NCBI RefSeq assembly: GCF_050410795.1
Contig: NZ_CP191258.1
Location: 186,001 to 250,000, forward strand
Direction of reading: 5' to 3'
DNA length: 64,000 bases
Source: Fontivita pretiosa
GTDB taxonomy: Bacteria > Planctomycetota > Phycisphaerae > Tepidisphaerales > Tepidisphaeraceae
In this document: piece after piece, positions 58,806 to 64,000 of the stretch
Numbering within the stretch: the first letter of the stretch is position 1
Layout of the letters: each line of letters opens with the position of its first letter
Notes under the pieces: generated by a model
Databases searched by the model: none
What the model was told of the DNA's origin: nothing
What the model saw: only the letters and a program-made list of their open reading frames with translations
Position numbers and translations under genes: made by a program

Positions 58806-60083
58806 ATGAGAGTGCTGATCATCGGAAGTGGCGGACGGGAGCACGCGCTGGCCTGGAAGCTGGCATCCTCGCCGCGGGTCACCGCGCTGTTCGCGGCGCC
58901 GGGCAATCCCGGAATCGCGCAGGTCGCCGATCTGGTTCCCATCGGTGTCATGGACTTTGACAGAATCGAGAGGTTCGTCCGCCAGAACCGCATCGAGCTG
59001 GTCGTGATCGGTCCGGAAGATCCGCTGGCGGCAGGACTGACGGACCGGCTGGCACAGATCGGCGGCAATGTTCGCGTCTTCGGTCCCTCCGCACAGGCGG
59101 CCAGGCTCGAAGCCGACAAGTGGTTCGCCAAGGAACTGATGCGTCACCAGGCCGTGCCCACCGCCGAGGCTCGGGCCTTTGTCGATCCCGATGATGCCGA
59201 ACAGTACGTCAAGACGCGGGACGAGCCGGTGGTGATCAAGGCAACCGGCCTGGCACGGGGCAAGGGTGTGACCGTCTGTTACCGCACGCAGGACGCGCTG
59301 GAGGCGATCGACCGGATCATGCGAAAGCGTGTCTTCGGCGAAGCCGGCGCGCGGATCATCATCGAGGAAATGCTCCATGGACCGGAGTGTTCGATCCTGG
59401 CGTTCGTCGATCGCCGCAACATCTATCTCATGGAGCCGGCGCAGGATCACAAGCCGGTGGACGACGGCGACACCGGCCCGATGACCGGCGGAATGGGCGC
59501 CTACTCGCCCACGCCCGTCGTGGACGAAAATCTGCTGCGGCAGATCGAACGCGACATCCTCGTGCCCGTGCTGGACGGACTGGTGCGGGAGGAAATCGAG
59601 TACCGCGGCGTGCTGTATGCCGGGCTGATGCTCACCAGCAACGGCCCCAAGGTTCTGGAGTTCAACTGTCGCTTTGGAGATCCAGAGACGCAGCCGCTGA
59701 TGATGCGACTGAAAAGCGACCTGCTGGAGGCGATGCTCGCGGTGGTGGATGGAAAGCTGGATCAGATCGAGCTGAAGTGGGATCCGCGAGCGGCGCTGTG
59801 CGTTGTCGCCGCCAGCCGCGGATATCCCGGAGCATACCCCACCGGGCTGCCGATCAGCGGCATCGATGAGGCCGACGCCATGCCGGATGTGAAAGTCTTC
59901 CACAGCGGCACGGCGCGGCGTGGAAATCAGATCGTCACCGACGGCGGACGGGTGCTGGCGGTCACCGCTCTGGGCAATACCATCGCCGACGCCCAGAAAC
60001 GCGCCTATCAGGCCATCAGCAAGATCCACTTCGAGGGCATGCACTACCGCAAGGACATCGGCTGGCGCGCGATCCAGCGATAG
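58806..60083 (+). CDS. purD: Phosphoribosylamine-glycine ligase
   Basis: The protein has 425 residues. 'MRVLIIGSGGREHALAWKL', 'FAAPGNPGIAQ', 'DEPVVIKATGLARGKGVTVC', 'DHKPVDDGDTGPMTGGMGAYSP' and 'LEFNCRFGDPETQPLMMRL' cover the N-terminal, ATP-grasp and conserved GARS regions. It makes GAR in purine synthesis. ATG 58806 starts directly at the conserved N-terminus. Divergent from sucC. Confidence 0.97.
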   Translation: MRVLIIGSGGREHALAWKLASSPRVTALFAAPGNPGIAQVADLVPIGVMDFDRIERFVRQNRIELVVIGPEDPLAAGLTDRLAQIGGNVRVFGPSAQAARLEADKWFAKELMRHQAVPTAEARAFVDPDDAEQYVKTRDEPVVIKATGLARGKGVTVCYRTQDALEAIDRIMRKRVFGEAGARIIIEEMLHGPECSILAFVDRRNIYLMEPAQDHKPVDDGDTGPMTGGMGAYSPTPVVDENLLRQIERDILVPVLDGLVREEIEYRGVLYAGLMLTSNGPKVLEFNCRFGDPETQPLMMRLKSDLLEAMLAVVDGKLDQIELKWDPRAALCVVAASRGYPGAYPTGLPISGIDEADAMPDVKVFHSGTARRGNQIVTDGGRVLAVTALGNTIADAQKRAYQAISKIHFEGMHYRKDIGWRAIQR

Positions 60084-60233
60084 GCCTGCGATCGGCAGGC
60101 CGCGAATCTCCGCCGCCCTTCTTTTGATCAAAGCCGCAGCGTGGTTCGCTGACGAAACAGCGCGCCTCACCGCTGCCCTATCGCAACCGCTTCGCTCGGC
60201 CTATAATGAATTGTCCTTCTGGAGATCTCTTCT

Positions 60234-60896
60234 ATGCCCAAAACCCGCAGCGCCGTAATGGAATCCGTCCGCAGCGCCCTTGCGCGTCCGATCGAGCTGG
60301 AGGTCATGCTTTCCAGGGCGGGGCAGAAGGATCGCACCAACGTCGAAAAACATCTGGCGGCACTGGAGACGGCGGCGGGCGACGCGACGCACGGCCAGCT
60401 CTGGAAGCGCCTGGCGCGGGCGATGGGAACGCTGGCGCCGCTGGCCATCACCACCGTCGGTCAGCAGAACGTCCAGTTCTTCATCGCCGACGGGAAATAC
60501 CGCATGCAGGTCTTCGCCATCGAAGACCAGCTCGACGGCAAACTGGTTGTTTATATTCCCGATGTGCTGGATCAGGCTTTGAAGCTGAAGTTGCTGCTTC
60601 CGGCCGACCGTCGCGAGATGGAGTTCATCGCCGATTCCGAGGAAGCCGGCGGATCGCAGACGCTGGGCTATCCCATCGCCGCGGCGCGCGGACAGACGCT
60701 GCGGATCGAGCGTCTGGATGCCGCCAACACCCCCAATCCCGCACCCCACTACAAGAACATGCTGGGATGGAACCGCAAGGCGCTGCGGATCGTGCTGCCC
60801 GTGACCGCCAGCCCCACACAGGTGGAGATGATCGAAACTCTGGCATCTCTGGCGGCTCGCGCCTGGGAGCAAAAGCAGCCCGCGGCGCACGCATGA
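60234..60896 (+). CDS. Conserved hypothetical protein
   Basis: The protein has 220 residues, apparently cytoplasmic, with no signal or membrane segments. It is mixed alpha/beta with 'NVEKHLAALETAAGDATHGQLWKRLARAMGTLAPLAITTVGQQNVQFFIADGKYRMQVFAIEDQLDGKLVVYIPDVL' split over a likely N-terminal helix pair and beta-rich domain. GGAG precedes ATG 60234. Function unknown; no motif recognised. Confidence 0.7.
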   Translation: MPKTRSAVMESVRSALARPIELEVMLSRAGQKDRTNVEKHLAALETAAGDATHGQLWKRLARAMGTLAPLAITTVGQQNVQFFIADGKYRMQVFAIEDQLDGKLVVYIPDVLDQALKLKLLLPADRREMEFIADSEEAGGSQTLGYPIAAARGQTLRIERLDAANTPNPAPHYKNMLGWNRKALRIVLPVTASPTQVEMIETLASLAARAWEQKQPAAHA

Positions 60897-60987
60897 GGCG
60901 CAGGATCACGCGGCCGATACCCGCCCGGGCCACCTGCCTGAAGCCATCGCACCGAAGATGCACTCGACTGGAATCCGGCGTTCTTCG

Positions 60988-61869
60988 ATGACCCGTCCGT
61001 GCCGCATCGACTCGCTTGACGACCCTCGAATCGTCCACTACCGCAACCTCAAGGACCGCGAGCTGGCGCGCGAGCACGGCGGGCGGTTCATCGCCGAAGG
61101 CGAACACGTCGTCCGCCGACTGCTCACCAGCGATTACCCGGTTGAATCCGTGCTGCTGGCTGCCCGCCGCGCCGAGGAGATCGCGCCAATCGTTCCGGAA
61201 TCCGTGCCCGTCTACGTTGTGCCGGATGCGATGATGCAGCAGATCCTGGGGTTCAGGTTTCACTCCGGAGTGATCGCCTGCGGCCGGCGAAAGCCCCTGC
61301 CGACTCTGGATGAGGCGATGAGCCGGATGGGGACATGCGCCACCATCGTCGTCTGCCCCGAAATCAACAATACCGAGAATCTCGGCGGACTGATGCGCAT
61401 CGCCGCGGCGTTCGGCGCCGACGCCCTGATCCTCGGTCCGCGGTCGTGCGATCCCTTTTACCGCCAGGCGATCCGCGTCTCTATGGGCGCCGTGTTCAGC
61501 CTCAACATCGCGCGCAGCGGCGATCTGATTGCGGATCTGCGCGCGCTCAAAGAGCGATACAATGTCCAGCGCGTCGCCACCGTGCTCGACGAGCAGGCCG
61601 AAGACCTGGCAGGCATTCGTCTGCGTCCGCCACGGATTGCGGTCCTGTTCGGCAACGAGGCACAGGGCCTGCCGCCCGAGCTGCTCGCGGAGTGCGACCG
61701 GAAGATCACCATCCCGATGAAACTCGGCACCGACTCGCTGAACGTCATGGTCGCCGCGGGCGTGATCCTTCATCATCTGACGCGAATGTGCCAGGTCGAG
61801 CCTGCGCCACAGCCGGGCCGATGCGCAGCAGGTACATCCGGTCCGCCTGCGAACGATGCGCGGAGCTAA
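60988..61869 (+). CDS. TrmH/SpoU family RNA 2'-O-methyltransferase
   Basis: The protein has 293 residues. The N-terminal substrate-binding part has 'FIAEGEHVVRRLL', and the SPOUT domain shows motif 1 'NNTENLGGLMRIAAAFGADALILG', motif 2 'VLFGNEAQGLPPELLAECD' and motif 3 'SLNVMVAAGVILHHLTR'. It methylates a ribose in rRNA or tRNA using SAM. The last about 28 codons are antisense to the GT39 gene's 3' end; the family domain ends about codon 265. Confidence 0.88.
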   Translation: MTRPCRIDSLDDPRIVHYRNLKDRELAREHGGRFIAEGEHVVRRLLTSDYPVESVLLAARRAEEIAPIVPESVPVYVVPDAMMQQILGFRFHSGVIACGRRKPLPTLDEAMSRMGTCATIVVCPEINNTENLGGLMRIAAAFGADALILGPRSCDPFYRQAIRVSMGAVFSLNIARSGDLIADLRALKERYNVQRVATVLDEQAEDLAGIRLRPPRIAVLFGNEAQGLPPELLAECDRKITIPMKLGTDSLNVMVAAGVILHHLTRMCQVEPAPQPGRCAAGTSGPPANDARS

Positions 61870-63205
61870 GCAGCCGGCTGCCGGGACGCGCCTGCTCCAG
61901 TTGCTTCAACGTCGCATCGCCGACCAGGACGAACCCAGCATAATCCGCAGGCAGCTCGGCTATGTTGCGCACGAACTGCACGGGCCTGCGCAGATAGAAC
62001 AGCACCTCTTCGTTGACAAACCCGATGGCGATCAGCGGCCGACCATCCGTCACTGCTTCGAGTTGCCGAACGAACGGAACGGGCGATCGGCGGTTGTCGC
62101 GGACGGGTTCGACCCAGGCGACAACAACATGCACCAGCAGCGCCAGTATCAGCGCGACGACGATGAACATCCGCTGGCGGTCGGATCGCAGCCGCAGCCA
62201 CGCCGACAGTGGCGCCGCCGTCAGCAGCGTGATCGCGGCCGCCTCGGGAAGCAGGTAGGCATTTTTCTTTTGATCCACCAGCGAGAACGCGAGCACCGCC
62301 AGCCCCAGCCAACAGACCGCCACACGCGCCCGCCGGGCCAGACGTGTCTTGGTGATAAACGGCCAGAGCAGCCCCCATGCCGCGACGGGCGTCCACGGCA
62401 GGCTGATCAGCGGCATCGCGGCCAGGTAATGCCAGATCGGGCGAGGGTGACGCGCCCCGGCCGCCTCCCCCATCGACTCCAGCGCCCATAGTTCCACGAC
62501 GTTTGGAATCTTCATCCAGATGTACAGCGGCCAGGGCAACGCCACCAGCACGAACAGCGCCATGCCCGGAATGTGCGCCCGCTGCACGCGCGGCGGACGC
62601 AGCAGCGTCAGGTGGTACGCGGCCAGAAACAGCCCGACATGCACCAGAATGAACGGCCCCTTGGCCAGCGCGCCAAGGGCCAGGGCCAACCAGAAGATCA
62701 GCACCGACCCGATCGCCGAGCTGCCCCGCCCCGAAGTGCCGCGCGGCAGCAGGTCGCTTCGCACCCACGCCCACCCGGCCAGCAGCGTCAGCAGCGCCAG
62801 GTACGGGTCCGCCATCGCCTTGCGGAACTCGTCCACCACAAAGTGCGAGCTGATCCAGATGAAGCCAGCGACGACGCCCGCACGCCGGCCCAGCAGCATG
62901 CGTCCAAGATCGATGATCAGGATCGTGCCCAGTGCTCCACAGACCGCGCCGGGCAGGCGCGCCAGGGCAGCGCTGGTCGATCCGCCAAGCGCATACAGCG
63001 CCGCGACACACCAATACGGCAGCGGGGGCTTCTGCAAGCGCGGCTGATCCTGGAGATGCGGCACGAGCCAGTCGCCTCGCTCGACCATCTCGCGCGCCGT
63101 CTGTGCCACGCGAGCCTCGTGGGACGTGTTGATGTCGCGGAATCCCAGCAGCAGGCAGAACTGCGCCAGCCCGAGCACGACGACCGCCATCGTCCATCGT
63201 CGCAT
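61745..63205 (-). CDS. GT39/ArnT-like membrane glycosyltransferase
   Basis: The protein has 486 residues with about 10-12 membrane helices. The ArnT-type external-loop motif is 'DINTSHEARVAQTAREMVERGDWLVPHLQDQPRLQKPPLPYW', containing the conserved 'E.R...A..M...GDW..P' pattern. It likely transfers a sugar from a polyprenyl phosphate donor to a cell-surface lipid or protein. ATG 63205 follows the purL stop after two bases, so it is probably translated with purL. The C-terminal about 40 codons overlap the TrmH gene antisense. Confidence 0.86.
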   Translation of the reverse strand: MRRWTMAVVVLGLAQFCLLLGFRDINTSHEARVAQTAREMVERGDWLVPHLQDQPRLQKPPLPYWCVAALYALGGSTSAALARLPGAVCGALGTILIIDLGRMLLGRRAGVVAGFIWISSHFVVDEFRKAMADPYLALLTLLAGWAWVRSDLLPRGTSGRGSSAIGSVLIFWLALALGALAKGPFILVHVGLFLAAYHLTLLRPPRVQRAHIPGMALFVLVALPWPLYIWMKIPNVVELWALESMGEAAGARHPRPIWHYLAAMPLISLPWTPVAAWGLLWPFITKTRLARRARVAVCWLGLAVLAFSLVDQKKNAYLLPEAAAITLLTAAPLSAWLRLRSDRQRMFIVVALILALLVHVVVAWVEPVRDNRRSPVPFVRQLEAVTDGRPLIAIGFVNEEVLFYLRRPVQFVRNIAELPADYAGFVLVGDATLKQLEQARPGSRLLSSAHRSQADRMYLLRIGPAVAQARPGTFASDDEGSRPRRP

Positions 63206-63207
63206 GT

Positions 63208-64000
63208 TCACCAGTCGAGCGTGCCGCGCCACGCCTTGCTCAGCTCATCCACCGAAACGTGCAGATCGACCTGCGACGGGCGGTCGGGGGCAGATGGCGA
63301 CATCTCGAGCACCGGCTGCTCCCGCACACTGCCCAGCTCGACAAGCGCGGCGCCGTGCGCTGCCGCCAGTTCGCGCAGCGCCTGGATCCCCGTCGGATTC
63401 ACTTCAACCAGATAGCGCCCGTTGCCTTCGGCGAACAGCTCATCGGCGGGCGCGGAGTTCAGCCGCAAACCCAGTCCCGAGGCGATACACATCTCCGCCG
63501 CCGCTACCAGCCACCCGCCATCGCTGACATCGTGACAACTGAGAACGAGCCTGCGTGCGATTGCCTCGGCGACGGCGCGATGCACGCCGACGGGGAACCT
63601 CGCCGCCTGCGGGTCGCGCGGCCGGATCATGCACAGTCGCCCGTCGCGCGGGTCTTTCAAATCCAGCGTGACACACCGGCACACGTTTTCGATCACACCG
63701 ATGCCGCTGATCAACAGCGTGCGCGGGATGCGGATGACCTGGCCGGTCTCCTGGTTAGTGAACTGATTGTGCAGCGAGTCCTTGCCGGAGATGAACGGCA
63801 CGCCGTACGCCAGCGCCGCATCACGGCACGCCTCGCACGCGGCCACCAGCGTGCCCATCGTCAGCTCGTCGTCCACGCTCGGCCAGCAGAAGTTGTCCAG
63901 AATCGCAAGCTGCGACGGATCCGCCCCCACCGCCACCGCGTTTCGGATCGCCTCGTCGATCGCCGCGATGCTCATCTCATACGGGTCTTGAATGTGCGGT
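63208..64000 (-). CDS. purL: Phosphoribosylformylglycinamidine synthase, C-terminal part (5' end outside window)
   Basis: The frame is open to the window edge; about 263 residues are visible. They carry 'HIQDPYEMSIAAIDEAIRNAVAVGADPSQLAILDNFCWPSVDD', 'VPFISGKDSLHNQF', and 'LVLSCHDVSDGGWLVAAAEMCIASGLGL', the final AIRS/PurL domain. The enzyme converts FGAR to FGAM with ATP and glutamine (with PurQ and PurS if the small form). The short C-terminus after 'LVELGSV' suggests the small PurL form. GT39 follows after a 2-base gap. Confidence 0.9.
   Translation of the reverse strand, partial: PHIQDPYEMSIAAIDEAIRNAVAVGADPSQLAILDNFCWPSVDDELTMGTLVAACEACRDAALAYGVPFISGKDSLHNQFTNQETGQVIRIPRTLLISGIGVIENVCRCVTLDLKDPRDGRLCMIRPRDPQAARFPVGVHRAVAEAIARRLVLSCHDVSDGGWLVAAAEMCIASGLGLRLNSAPADELFAEGNGRYLVEVNPTGIQALRELAAAHGAALVELGSVREQPVLEMSPSAPDRPSQVDLHVSVDELSKAWRGTLDW

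Overview
The window is high-GC bacterial DNA, densely coding on both strands, and reads as a planctomycete, most likely of the Phycisphaerae type. The clues are exported proteins that begin with a short Arg-rich leader followed by 'LERRMLLS' or 'LELRKLLS' instead of a classical signal peptide, a dockerin-like C-terminus on a secreted protease, a BBP2-type porin, a SpoVG protein with a zinc-ribbon insertion, and ribosomal genes rpsL and rpsG standing without fusA/tuf. This placement is inferred from gene content only. No rRNA, prophage, integron or CRISPR array is visible.

Layout. 1-4.8 kb: end of a secreted beta-helix/FnIII protein, a Gfo/Idh/MocA dehydrogenase plus SDR pair, and a PAS histidine kinase. 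4.9-7.8 kb (minus): URO-D family protein, SDR and TauE/SafE permease. 8.2-9.3 kb: ilvC. 9.3-15.4 kb: surface polysaccharide genes (flippase, GT2, GT39, GT4) meeting a porin tail to tail. 16.9-19.9 kb (minus): a DPM1-like glycosyltransferase followed by a tightly coupled set of two small membrane proteins and a Vps4/katanin-like AAA ATPase with an MIT-like N-terminus; this is the most unusual system here. 20.3-21.4 kb: rpsL, a possible small membrane ORF, rpsG. 21.5-23.8 kb: a tandem SagB-type oxidoreductase and an IS630-like HTH remnant bracketed by hairpins. 24.1-26.2 kb: hflX and msrA, divergent. 26.5-29.4 kb: large secreted trypsin-like protease. 29.8-33 kb: Nif3 family protein, ispE, SpoVG. 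33-36.3 kb: a nitrosative/iron-sulfur stress group (radical SAM/SPASM, RIC/ScdA, Rrf2 regulator, flavin-binding protein). 36.5-41.1 kb: reductive pyrimidine (beta-alanine) catabolism genes and an acetamidase, then tRNA-Ala(UGC). 41.4-45.7 kb: membrane protein, esterase, YkgJ-type cysteine cluster protein, C39-like peptidase. 46.2-47.9 kb: a second beta-helix protein closely related to the one at the window start but ending in NPCBM. 47.9-52.5 kb: sodium/solute symporter, GT2, and an HIT-like DUF4922 protein with a 173-base coding overlap. 52.6-57.4 kb: OmpA-like lipoprotein, HTH-transmembrane protein, two hypotheticals, TIM-barrel isomerase, GNAT. 57.5-64 kb: sucC, purD, hypothetical, TrmH-type methyltransferase, GT39 and the 3' part of purL.

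A hairpin repeat family with half-site GGGGTC(G/A)GG..., followed by a TTTTTC run, occurs at 4.8, 23.3, 30.4 and 55.4 kb. Three copies are hairpins near gene ends; the fourth is a half copy lying in frame inside the Nif3 gene. Most metabolic genes are single or two-gene units; the clear translational couplings (ATGA overlaps) are GT39/GT4, the AAA operon, and Rrf2/flavin protein.
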